Assembly (NCBI GenBank): GCA_029532415.1
Contig: JAQOTA010000050.1
Span: 6,758,001-6,822,000, forward strand
Source of the DNA: Marasmius tenuissimus
Taxonomy: Eukaryota; Basidiomycota; Agaricomycetes; Agaricales; Marasmiaceae
Length of the DNA: 64,000 nt
Reading direction: 5' to 3'
Of this stretch, positions 44,259 to 54,819 are shown piece by piece (within the stretch, counting starts at the first letter, position 1; the number at the start of each line of letters is the position of its first letter). The notes under the pieces are model-generated. The model was not told the origin of the DNA. It searched no databases and saw only the letters and a list, made by a program, of their open reading frames with translations. The translations under genes were made by a program, and so were the position numbers.

Positions 44259-45975
44259 ATGAAGTAAGTCCTCACTCAACGAACGAGAAGCTACCAGGTA
44301 ACTGCGTTGTACTCACTGTACTTCCCTTTTTAGGTCCAAGATGGCCGTGAGCCGCCTCTTATCTTTCCAAAACCATAACTCGGAATCTAAAGCCCTCAAC
44401 CACCCTATACACGGTCTCCCTAACGAACTCCTCATCCTGATCTTCAAACTAACCATTGAGTCCGAAAGCGCTCGACTCAGCTACATCTCCCCCTCATCTA
44501 CCTCTACCCCTTCACAATCCAAGCCTCTGGTATTAGCCTTTGTTTGTCGTCGCTGGCGCTCGATAATCTTGGCAATCCCAGACCTCTGGTCCCATATCAC
44601 GATAACCTCAGTCCATAAGCCAAGAAGATTCCAGAGACCTCTTTCAATTCATCTCGAACGGTCCCGAGGCGCATCTAACGGTACTCAGCTGACTATTCGA
44701 AATGATACGGTGGGGTCATGGAATGACACACTGGCTGTGCTCCGTCTCGTAGCTCTGTATTCAAGGGAATTGCGAAGTCTGAAGACGAGGGTTCTCACAG
44801 GCGAAATGTGGGACATTCTTCAACTCTCATCGCCCTTGGATTCGCTCTGTTTTCCAATCCCACGCTCCACCAGCCAGCTAAACACATTGAACGACTCATT
44901 TCGCCGGTCACCGTTGGCTTTGGCTTCTCTTCGCGAGCTGGCCTTCCCTGCTGCGGATGACATTATGGTTCGAGGAACCCTCAATTGCGATTTGGTGTCC
45001 AGGTTGTCAGGTCTACCGTGGAACCAGATAACGTCGTTGGAGTTTGCAACCGACCGAGTGGATAATTTCCTCACCTTTTTACCAGCGCTCAGACACCTCG
45101 GAATCGAGCTTGTGCCAACTCGGCATGTACGGTCGGAAGCACTGGTCCCTATAGAGATCGAGTTGGGGATCAGTTCACTGAAGATGAGTCTGGCCTGGGA
45201 ATGGGCGCTCTCACACACCGTTGTGATGGACTTTTTCTCCAATTTGTCATGTCCAGAACTTCATCGCCTAGAGATAGAGCACTTCGGATGCCAGCAGAAG
45301 CGAGTTGTGCACGGTATCGGGTTGAGGGAGAAGTTAGAGACCTTTGTGGATGGACTAGAGGCGTTCATGGCGAGATCGAAGTGTAGCGAAGCACTCACGC
45401 ATCTTGTCTTGACCAAGGTTCCACTTCACGACGATGGGTTTGTAAGGGTGTTACGAGCCACGTGTGGAGTAATTTACCTTTCTGTTCAGGAGCCTTCAGA
45501 CGACTATCAATGGATAGCCCTGGATGGGGTGTGGATCGCACGCTTATGCGCTCCCGAATTGGTCGCTTCTGTCATCCTTCCCGATATTAAGGAATTCCTA
45601 CTCCCCAATCTAAGAGACCTACGCATCGGCGTCGCTGACAAGTGGTGGTCAAAAGGGATTATCATTCCGACTTTCGAACGTATCATCAGGTCTCGCAGCT
45701 ACACCCGGGTCCTCCACTCTGCCATTATCGACCTACCAACGACCGCTTTTCCCCAACCTTTCTCAAAGGTCACCGACTCGGAAAGATTTAGTCTGGACAG
45801 GTTGAAAGGATTGCAGCGAGACAAACGTACAGCAATCAAAGTTGTATGTGGGTCGAGAGTCCTGGTCGGATATGAAAACAGTAAGAACAATCGAGAATAC
45901 GTCGAGTCAAAGGAAGAGACGCGGAAGGGTTGGGTGCAGAGGTTGTCCGCTTTCACTAGTAGCTTCGGCAAGTAG
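44259..45975 (+). CDS. F-box/LRR-like protein, 548 aa
   Basis: A likely substrate-receptor subunit of an SCF-type ubiquitin ligase. The N-terminal F-box spans about residues 24-80: HGLPNELLILIFKL, then VCRRWRSIILAIPDLW. The remainder is long and leucine-rich with irregular repeats (LRELAFPAADD, LRHLGIELVP, LPNLRDLRIGV), as in fungal F-box families with degenerate LRRs. The model has a 5-nt first exon, ATGAA (44259-44263), an intron 44264-44333 (GTAAGT...TTTTTAG) and one large exon; it reads MKSKM then continues in frame. Without that exon the start would be the ATG at 44341. The reading frame is intact. Targets are unknown. Confidence 0.88.
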
Positions 45976-46756
45976 CAATTGGATGTCTTCGACGTAGAAT
46001 TCGGGCTTCTTTGCTTTTTCTATGTTATCAGGGTGGAACCGTTCACGGCCTGAAGTGTCGCGTCTAGATTTCTCTCAGAATTCGGCTGAACGAAGGTATT
46101 CGACGACCCGAGGGAAGGTTTGTGTGGTTAACCTACCAGGCTAATGGGACCATGGACAGAGCTCCATACGAATGATAGTCAACACAAGTTGAAGACGACT
46201 TGTGACGCCCTTGCCACATCGACGCGACTGGCCCATCGTCCTTGAATTTACCTCCCGCGGGGAGATCAAAGATTTCATGATTTGTATCAACACCATATCA
46301 CCACGTCAATTAAATTGGATTTGGAGCTCTTCAGCGGAATGAGTAACCTCTGAACACGTTTAGCCCCCTCCTGTATTCTGTCGGTGCAGTGATGGTTCTC
46401 AACCCCGCTCTCCTGACATCTTCATTCCCGAAGACGCCGAGTGGATTACCCGAATTTATTTATCGCATCTGGAGTACTTTACTTTGTGGGGCCCAAATCA
46501 ACTAAACTAGTTTCAAATTTTACTGCGGCGCTTCAGGGCAACCAAGCGCAATGACAGAATCCCTTTCAATATTGCCGTTGTTGTCTTGCTCGAGACGGAT
46601 CAATAGGTCGAGTCCTGGATGGAATTGAGTAGGCTAAAGCTGAATTCATGAATTCATGAATAATGACCATGAACTCGAATGTCCCATTGGGAGCTGTTTG
46701 GAGCTCATTTGGAGTTGAGACAGATTGATCCTGTATCTGATTCAACGACTCATGGA
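45976..46756. other. Intergenic between F-box gene and secreted gene B
   Basis: No gene or repeat was identified; the right end is the promoter of gene B. Confidence 0.4.
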
Positions 46757-46763
46757 TATAAAG
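46757..46763 (+). promoter_or_regulatory. TATA box of secreted peptide gene B
   Basis: TATAAAG lies 120 nt upstream of the ATG. Confidence 0.5.
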
Positions 46764-46882
46764 CCGGAGTTTCCGGGCAGCATGACGGGAGAAAAGGTTA
46801 AAAAAGGCCTCATCAAGCCACCAATAGATCAGAACCCACTTCAACTATCTCACTCAACACTTTAGACACCTTACCCACATCA

Positions 46883-47220
46883 ATGCTCTCCAGAACTGCT
46901 ACCTTTTTCTCTGCCATTGTCGTCCTCTTCGCCAGTCAAGCCATGTGCACTACCGCCATTCCTCCGACTGATCCAGGTGGGTGTGAGTTTTTGGTATTTC
47001 CGATGTTAGGAAACTAATACTCGGACTAGGCGCTGCTTGTAGATTGCCTATGAATAGCGATCCCCATGTTGGAAGTAGCTGCAGGTACTATGGTGACTCA
47101 CGGGTCATTCAAGGAAGTACGTTGTTTCCCCCCGAGTGTTTTATCCAACTGACGAATGCTTCCTCACACCTGATTGTAGCATGTGTCGACAAAGGTGGCA
47201 GCCTTACCTGCGTCGAATGA
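46883..47220 (+). CDS. Small secreted 4-cysteine protein, copy B
   Basis: Exons 46883-46976, 47030-47116 and 47180-47220 give 73 aa. A signal peptide (MLSRTATFFSAIVVLFASQA) is followed by a mature part with the pattern C-x13-C-x12-C-x8-C and GSSCRYY, four residues shorter between the second and third cysteine than in the other copies. It has an extra Cys at the signal-peptide end (AMCTT). Intron positions and phases match copies A, C, E and F. It is the most divergent intact member and the only one without a facing F-box gene; the F-box gene at 44.3-46.0 kb lies upstream on the same strand. Function unknown. Confidence 0.82.
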
Positions 47221-48833
47221 ATGGACATTGTGCAAATAAGTCTAGAATATGATTACCGGAGAAGTAGCAATCGTGTGCGAGTAAAGGAAATCTTATTCGC
47301 GGATAGGAACCTTCCCGGAGTCGGATGTGAAAACTATGCATATGCCTTCTGTAGCGAACATTTTCTCTTATTGAAGATAACTATCAGCCCGTTGTTGCTA
47401 CCGTTACGTCCCTCACTCTAGACTCGTTTGACTCTCTCGGTCAACCGACGATCAATTATTAGCGCCTCAAGCTTCTAAGCCTCAAGAATCCTCTAATTTC
47501 CGGTTCAGTGTTACTGGAAAGTATAGAGGAGCCTCGAGAGATATCAGGTCGATGCTGGGGAGGGAAGTCATGTCAATGAACGAGTCCGGTGTTTCTATAT
47601 GAGAGCAGAAGGTTTGCTAGCGAGTGATCGTGTCAGTGCTTTTTGTGTAACAGATTTTCGTCGTCTTTTGGTCAGCCAGAGATCGATGATGTGAATTGTT
47701 CGAAGAGTAGAATAGTAGCTTGAGTGAACCTGAAGATAATTGAAAAATCCATGAGCATCAGAAAGAACGAAGCCTAGACTATGAACGTAGAAGGAGCACT
47801 GAATGTTGGAATGGTAAAGCAGGAGAGGATTATCGATTTAACCTCTGGAATCAAACAGAGAACCAGCATATAATGCGTAGAAGATATCCAAGTTCGACAC
47901 ACAGGAATGAAGAGTAATGTATCTCCGTGAACTTCCGGTCAGATTCTATTCAAGTATGCACCGGATGTTTGTAGCCCGACAAAAACTGCAAGCAAAATTA
48001 TGAATAAAAGATTGGGAGAAGGGCGCCAAATCTGACTCACTTGAGCTCATGAGTCCTCTAGGATGAAATGTGCTGAGAACAAGGATAGCCGAACCGATAG
48101 CGTCGGTGGGCACTTTTTGGCCCTCGGCATTCGGATCCGAAATGCCGTCCATGAGCCAAGTGTTAGTCGTCGACCACTGAAAGCGAATACTTGAGAGACT
48201 ATCTTTGAGGGTATGGCCCAAACCACACGAGGTGTAGAAGATCTTCCCCGCTGTCGTTTCGAACAGAATGTCTCCTATCACTGGTGTAAACGTCCCATCT
48301 GATTTTGATGTCAACAACCCGGAAACCCGGTTTGCCCAATCTCTTCAATCGCTTACTGAGGCCCCCTCCCTCCCTTTCTGGTTAAAGCCCCGATTTTGCC
48401 GACTGCCAAATGGCCGTGTAGTCCACCGCAATATAAGCCGGTGTGCCTCATCAGAAGTTGCCAATTGGATCACGGGCTTGAGGTCAAGGCTCGCAAAGCT
48501 CTGACAGCGGCACTGTTATATCACCCTAGTTTGCTTGCCGTTTTACGTTGTTCTAACTTTCTGAAACCTCGCTCGAACTCTAAACCTGAACTAAGAGGCT
48601 CACGAACCGATGGATCGGAAACTCTCAAACCTCAATAGTGAGTTAGAACACTATCCTAATCTTGCTGACTATATCCGACATGAATAACTCAATTTAGATA
48701 GCGGCAAGGTGATCACCGGAGAGATGTATACCATGTTCCTTAAAGCAGTGCAGAACGCGATATTATAACTATGGCGGCGTGTGGGTTGCTAAATAGTGTG
48801 TTTTCCCCCCGATCATTCACGAACCAGGCTCTC
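47221..48833. other. Intergenic with one palindromic repeat motif
   Basis: A 123-codon minus-strand frame (47946-48317) runs through the palindromic motif but has no family resemblance. The end of this stretch contains the promoter of the next F-box gene. Confidence 0.4.
48121..48145. repeat. Dispersed palindromic motif, copy 3
   Basis: GGCATTCGGATCCGAAATGC forms a near-perfect palindrome. The flank TTTTTGGCCCTC matches that of the copy near 12583. Confidence 0.6.
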
Positions 48834-50526
48834 ATGAAGTAAGTAGCCTTTATTCCTTTAACCATTTGCCACCGTGTTCATTCCGTCCTTCTCCTGAAGA
48901 CTTGATCAATTGCAGAAACGCTTCGCTAGACTCCTCCCCCCTCGAGAAAGCCCCAATTTCCCATCAAGCAACCAGCATTTAATTCACAATTTCCCCACAG
49001 AACTCCTCATCCTCATCTTCAAATTCGGCACCGAGGCCATTAGTAGTGAAAGTCGCGTCCAGGACAGGACCTTTTCCAATGCGGTTGTTTTGGGAAGCGT
49101 CTGCCATCGCTGGCGAGCTATCACATTATCGATACCAGTACTATGGTCTACCATTTACGTAGGCCCGGTCCATGAGCTCAATCTCGCCGGGTACTACAAG
49201 CTTCTATCTCTTCATTTTCAACGCTCCCAATCCTGCCTCATCGCCCTTGACATTCAGATCCACGTTCCGAATCTCGAGACCTGCCCCGATCACACCCTCG
49301 TTATTTTTCAGCTCTTAGCTCGTTATTCGACCAGACTCCGAGCTCTCTCAGCCCCATACATTCCGGGTGATATCCTGTGGGTGCTTATGAGACTCAACCG
49401 ACTTGACTCTGAAGGTCAATCACTTACTCTCCCCATGGAATCATTGTCTTTCGAGGCTCACAAGTACGTGGCGGACCGCGAATACCTGAGCAACCCACTT
49501 CGCGGCTCGAGTTTACCCAACTTGCGAGATTTCTCTTTTTATGGACCTTTCATATCCAAGCACGATGCGTTCGCTTTACCGTGGGACCAAATAACCCATG
49601 TCAAGCTCGCCTTGACGGGCGTGGACAACGCTCTCTTCCATCTTTTCTTTCCCTCACTCACTTCTTTCGACGTGGCACTCAGTGGTCATGACCCCGCAAC
49701 CGGAGCGACCCTGGTGTCACAGGCGTCGGATCTTGTAACGAACCTGAATCTGACTACACTCAAGATTCGCTGGCCTTCTCCAGTCATTTTAGCACAGTTC
49801 CTATCCCGCCTCTCCTGTTCACGACTTTTATCTCTGCATCTATCCTACGACTCACACACCGGACCAGACAAGAATGAGGCAGACGACGTGCTCAGGGAAA
49901 CCTTGACATCGTTCCTCGTCACCTCGGGATGCTCAAAAACACTCGCCCGCCTTGCATTCAGCACATACAATCCACTCAACGCCGCAGTACTCGTTGACAT
50001 CCTCGATCTTACCCCAAAACTCACCCATCTGTTTATAGAGGAGAAGAAGGGACCAATCTGGTCATACGATCCAGACGAGTCGGACTACAGCCAAACTTCG
50101 GCCTTTGCTCGGGAACAAGCGGGTATGCTACCCGAGTTGAAAGTGCTTCGGATCGTTGTGGAAGGATACTGGCGCGCAGCGCAGGAAAATGAACTACTTC
50201 GCATGTTCGAAGGGATAATTCGCTCCCGGTTCAAGTCAAGAGTCATACCCCCGCTCGAATCTGCCGTATTGGAACGACCGTTGGTATGCCCGCCTTTCGA
50301 GGGGTTGGATAATCTAGAGTCGTTGAAAGTGTTAGAACAAGCTGGGGACACTGTTGTAAAGGTGTTGTTTGGGTCTACGACGGTGGTCGGATACGGGCGC
50401 GACTCGGTGGAGGATGGTTCTCGAGATATCCAGACACCGAGGAGTGAACAGGAAACCTGGGTGCGAAGGAAGTTTTCTGTGTTTGGAAAGACGGGTTCAT
50501 ACACTAAGTCGGGCTCTAAACACTAG
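48834..50526 (+). CDS. F-box/LRR-like protein, 543 aa
   Basis: A putative SCF ubiquitin-ligase receptor. The F-box is at about residues 28-90: HNFPTELLILIFKFG, then VCHRWRAITLSIPVLW. Leucine-rich segments follow (LRALSAPYIP, LPNLRDFSFY, LNLTTLKIRW, LLSLHLSYDS). The large exon has no ATG at its start. I infer a 5-nt first exon ATGAA (48834-48838), an intron 48839-48899 (GTAAGT...TCCTGAAG) and a second exon from 48900, giving MKLDQLQKRF. This is the same architecture as the gene at 44259 and the fragment at 7211. An alternative acceptor (TTGCAG at 48915) would put the protein out of frame. A small secreted gene faces it, with 243 bp between the two stop codons. Confidence 0.87.
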
Positions 50527-50769
50527 ACGTCATTGAGAATCGGAAGGCTTAGCCGGGTGATGGAACTTATTCGGCGAACCCGTGGATAGTTATGTCCAGT
50601 CACCAGTCAGCCAAGCTTTAGTTGAATAGGACAACATTCGAACCAATATTCGAGTAGCATACACCGTTACACATACGAATCAGAAGAAACAAGATTTCGA
50701 GATTATATTTGGTTTAGATTTTTCCATTCTTTGCTCTTTCCACCTTGATGTTTCGACCTTGCGAGTCGT

Positions 50770-51123
50770 TCAACGGACGCAAATCAACTTGCCATCGACG
50801 ATTGCGCAGGCTAAAGAACACGCGAATTGACCTCAATATCGAGCCCACGGATAACTAAGAGGACGACTTACTGCCTGTAATAACCGGGGAGTTGGAGGAG
50901 GGACCAGAATAGTACTTGCAGCTGCTTCCAGCGTGATGGTCACCGTTGTTAGGCGGGTTACAAGCAGAGACTGTCGTCACAAAATGGGTAGGGTCAGTCG
51001 GCAACTCGTTCGCGTCAGAGAATTTCTGTTACCTGGGTCGGTGGCAATCAAGATAGCGCCCATGGCCTGAGCAGCGAAGAGGACGGCGATGGTAGAGACG
51101 ATGGTTACGGTTCTGAAGAACAT
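50770..51123 (-). CDS. Small secreted 4-cysteine protein, copy C
   Basis: Exons 51033-51123, 50872-50970 and 50770-50810 give 76 aa. A signal peptide (MFFRTVTIVSTIAVLFAAQA) is followed by the C-x13-C-x16-C-x8-C pattern and GSSCKYY. All splice signals are GT-AG and in phase 1, as in the other copies. It is tail to tail with the intact F-box gene at 48834-50526, the only pair in the window in which both partners are intact. Function unknown. Confidence 0.85.
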
Positions 51124-51204
51124 GATTGGTATCGAGAGTAGATGACTTTGGAGAGTGTGTTGTTTGTTTAGATTCTGATATCTCGAGGCGGGTCTGGGAG
51201 GGCT

Positions 51205-51210
51205 CTTATA
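51205..51210 (-). promoter_or_regulatory. TATA box of secreted peptide gene C
   Basis: TATAAG on the minus strand lies 81 nt upstream of the start codon, inside a block conserved with the other promoters. Confidence 0.5.
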
Positions 51211-51229
51211 CTGTTCGTGAGCGCGCTTT

Positions 51230-53940
51230 GACGATGTTTGTTGTGAGACTGCTGGGAACATCGGGGGACTAACCCAACCCGCTCTAGATTGTCTGCAGGT
51301 GTACAGAAGGGTAGTTTCGTCATGTCCTGTGTTTGTTTGTGGAGTGAGCGAACAATACCATGCCTTTCTGAAAGGGCACTCTGTATTCATCTTCGATCAT
51401 CAGTCTCATCACGTACCCGCGGTATAGAAGCAATAGGAGCCGGTGTTGGACCCACAGCGGGTTGACATTTGCTCCCATTCATTGTTCCAATAGAATCTCA
51501 TGATTGAGGCGTTTCGTTCACCTGCAATGTGATGGTATATTCGTGGTTTGAGCATAACTTTCCGCCCAATTCGTTAGAAGATAATCTCGGACTTTGAGTG
51601 AAGCAGGTGTGAAGGGGCTGGACCTAGATATTCTCGCGGAGACCTGAGAAGATTGTCGATATGTAAGCGCTTACTTCAATTGCAAACGCCCTTAGGCTTG
51701 CAGAGTTTTAGACTCCGGTGAAAAGTCCCACTATTCTGATATGTCTAGATAGTTTCAGCCACGTCTCTCCTGTTTGTCTAGTGTTTGTGGGGGGGGTGTC
51801 TTACATTTTTTGTGAGTCCGTTGAAATAACGTGTCGACAAGATTTTGATGGCTGTCTTGGACTTGACTGAGTATGGACTATTATGTGAATTGACCTGGGA
51901 TTGACTTAGACATCAGGATATTCTTGCTTCAAATGACCCACTGAAGTCCGAGCCCAGGCCTGTTCCGGCCATCGCAGCACTTCCATTATCCGCGCCAACT
52001 CCATCAATTTCCTAGTGCCATGGATACATCCCGTTCGCCAATGTTTCAAATCAATCATCTCATTCTGCTCATGCTATACATCAACCTGTTTTTCCTTTTG
52101 ACCGAATCGGACAAAAGGCAACGTTGGTGAAATTGAAGAAATAGGGATAATTTGGTGTTTGTTTGCGACCAGTGACCATAATCAAGTATATCCGTTATTG
52201 CAATCAATCCAGAACTCCGAGCCAAACTTTGTTCACTGGGTGTGTTTATTCTTTTTGTTACACCTGGCTCGTGGCTGAGCACAGCATCCTGGTAACTATC
52301 ACCTGAAGAACAACATTCATTGATATCGGGAAAGTTGAACGCCTACGGCGACGACGAGCAACATATGTATTAGCCGCCAGTTTGAAGTCTCTCAGAGATG
52401 GTGCAATCGGTAAACAAGAAACGAAGTACGAGCTAATGTGCTTGTGCTTTGTACGCACTTGGCTCGCTCGACATATGTCTTCTCACTCGGATACCTCACT
52501 TTTAGATGTATGCCCGTTACTGGATAAAATGCAAAGACTGGGTGTGTGTGGTTCCCTCTCTCCTCGCTGCATTATACACATGCTCTATCTTCTTGACTCC
52601 CTCGCTGATGTTCAAGCTCTCAAATACTTGCACACTATATATTGATGGGCAAAGATAGGTGAATAGTCAAGCACATCCAATATCCTCCTAAGAGAAGAGC
52701 ATCTGAGGCAGCCCAAAGAGTGGTACGGTCTGGTTTCCACTTTCCCCCCTGTCTCTTTTAGTTGACTGAAATCGTGGCAACGGCTGCAACAATATCTCAA
52801 GGGAGGCACGTAGTGGGAAGAGACATTGGCTGGGGGCAAAGACCAGGGCGTGAGGCAATGGCGGGGGAGTAGGCAAATCCTGTACTGATACCACACCATG
52901 TACTCTAAATGGTTCAATGACATGGTATTTTATGAAATTTAAATGAAATATATGAAAACCTACAGACATATGTTTATTCCTGAACCTTTAGTTGGCTCCT
53001 TCCAGGAATGTAAGAAGTTTTTGGTGGATGTTTTCCATACCATGGGACTTCCAATCTATCAATATGTTTCTAGCACTGTTCTTTTAGTGTTGGAGATTGA
53101 AACCCACTAGAACCCATTTACATCTGTCATATTTTGGCTCCACCGCGGGATGTGCCAAACTCCCTTAGTTCTATATCTGTCACATTCAATTCAAAAGGCT
53201 TGAAGTTGTGGATGAGTATACAGCAAACAGGATGCAGGGTTTGTGGTTCTTACCAACCTCAACTCACGGATGGTTTTAAAGATTCACTTGAAGAGTCACC
53301 TATCCTTCCATCTCTCGACTCGCTAGTTGAACGAGCATCAGAGCTCAATAGTTATATATAGACCTCAAAACCAATACGTATGTATTACGACCCAACACAT
53401 CCTATGTGCTACTCGGAGCAGATGAGTTGTAAGATTGAAGAACACCTGGAAGTGGGGTGGTGATCTGTTCGTTAGAACTTTGTGAGGCTTGACCTAACTA
53501 GCCGTTGCCCCCTGCTGTCGAGCGCCGGTTGCTGGTGAGTCAAATGTTTCAGCTTCGAGCTGTTCAAGTCTCCAACGTTGATCATCAGTACGTTCTACAA
53601 TGTACTTGATGGCTACCTCAATATTGCTAGCAGCTTTCACAATTCTTCGCAGTTAGCGTCTTTGTTCATGAGTCAATCAAACAATATATGACCGGATTTG
53701 TCTTGTGCCAATCGCTCAAGCTTTCCTCTGCGGCCCTACAACTTGCCCCAACTCCAAATTCCCGCCATGCTCGAGCTTCTCGAGGACAATGCAGAAGCTT
53801 AAAACAGACTGGTCGGACCCCGGTGACCATCGCCTTTCTTATTCCTGGACAGACCTTGGGCGCGGCTCAGACCCTACTAACCCAGATGGGTTTGAGTCTT
53901 CGAGAGTCCTGACGCCGGAGAACTCACCCTAACTTAAATA
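51230..53940. other. 2.7 kb without a supported gene
   Basis: The first part (to about 51400) resembles the sequence upstream of the secreted gene at 59823. The remainder contains only unconvincing short frames on both strands. Confidence 0.4.
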
Positions 53941-53948
53941 TTGAATAG

Positions 53949-54153
53949 TACCCGCCTGTCGACCACCCGAGAACAGCGACCATCATGCCAGAAGTGGCTG
54001 CAAGCGCTACGCCGGTTCCTCGAACAGCTCGCAGGCTATTTCTGGAAACGTACTAACGCCCAATTATCCTGAGCTAATCATCGAGCTCACAAATATCACC
54101 GCCCGATTGTAGCCTGTGTCGACTAAGGTAGATAGTTGACCTGCGTTAATACT
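53949..54153 (+). pseudogene. Degenerate small secreted 4-cysteine protein, copy D
   Basis: A block after an acceptor (GAATAG) encodes ACRPPENSDHH…GCKRYAGSS, matching exon 2 of the family with the 13-residue cysteine spacing kept. An exon-3-like block from 54113 (TGTGTCGAC) then meets TAA at once and a second stop after it. No first exon with a signal peptide was found. Confidence 0.7.
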
Positions 54154-54333
54154 TCGGATTACTACGAGCATAAGTCAACAACGACCAATCAAGATTCAAT
54201 AATTGTCTATCACGATATATGGTAATAACACCCGTTGTAATCGATGACTCGGGAGTCGAACGTAAACGCTTTCCAAATCATTGAACGAAGAAGTCTGGGT
54301 ACATCATTCTCAATCCAGGCTTCCTTCAAGACC

Positions 54334-54819
54334 TTAGTCAAGCTCTTTATCCCCTAACGCCAAAGTGTCTGCGAGTGCTTTCAAAAAATTTCCAAAGTCT
54401 TCCTTCTCAGCTCGACGACCTAAGCCTTTGCTAATGAAGTTGCCAGTGAGGTCGGAAAGTTGTCCACACGTCTTGCCAGTGACTCCAAACCCTTTCCCAA
54501 GGTTGTCAAGTCCGGACCCGGGCTGCCTCGCGGCCAAGTGAGCCGCGGGGTTCTCGACTTGATTGGTGTTGCCTAATAATAAATTGCGGGAAGTTAGATT
54601 CGAGACAGCACAAGGAAAATGCTTGACGAGCGATGCTGACCCTCTTTAACGGTGGAGCTAGATGAAGAATGAAGAGTTAATTGGGGGATTGGATACGCCT
54701 AGGAGCGTGTGGGCGTACAAGGAATCGATGTTGTCGCTAGCACCACGAGTAACGGGTACGGTAGCGGCCATGACAGTCGGAAGAGCGACAGCCAAGAGGG
54801 CGAAGAATTTAACTTGCAT
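54334..54819 (-). CDS. Small secreted protein of unknown function (type 3)
   Basis: Exons 54719-54819, 54641-54657 and 54334-54572 sum to 357 nt (118 aa) with all frames kept. The N-terminus MQVKFFALLAVALPTVMAA is a clear signal peptide, followed by TVPVTRGASDN. The mature part has one cysteine and GLDNLGKGFGVTGKTCGQL, LTGNFISKGLGRRAEKEDF and FLKALADTLALG, suggesting amphipathic helices. The middle exon is 17 nt. A TATAAAAG box lies on the minus strand at about 54928-54935. I do not recognise the family. Confidence 0.68.

Noticed and set aside
47946..48317. 123-codon minus-strand frame
   Set aside because: It runs through a dispersed palindromic repeat and shows no family motif; exon status cannot be supported.
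53688..53932. Possible first exon of the degenerate secreted gene copy D
   Set aside because: The frame has no signal peptide and does not align to exon 1 of the family.
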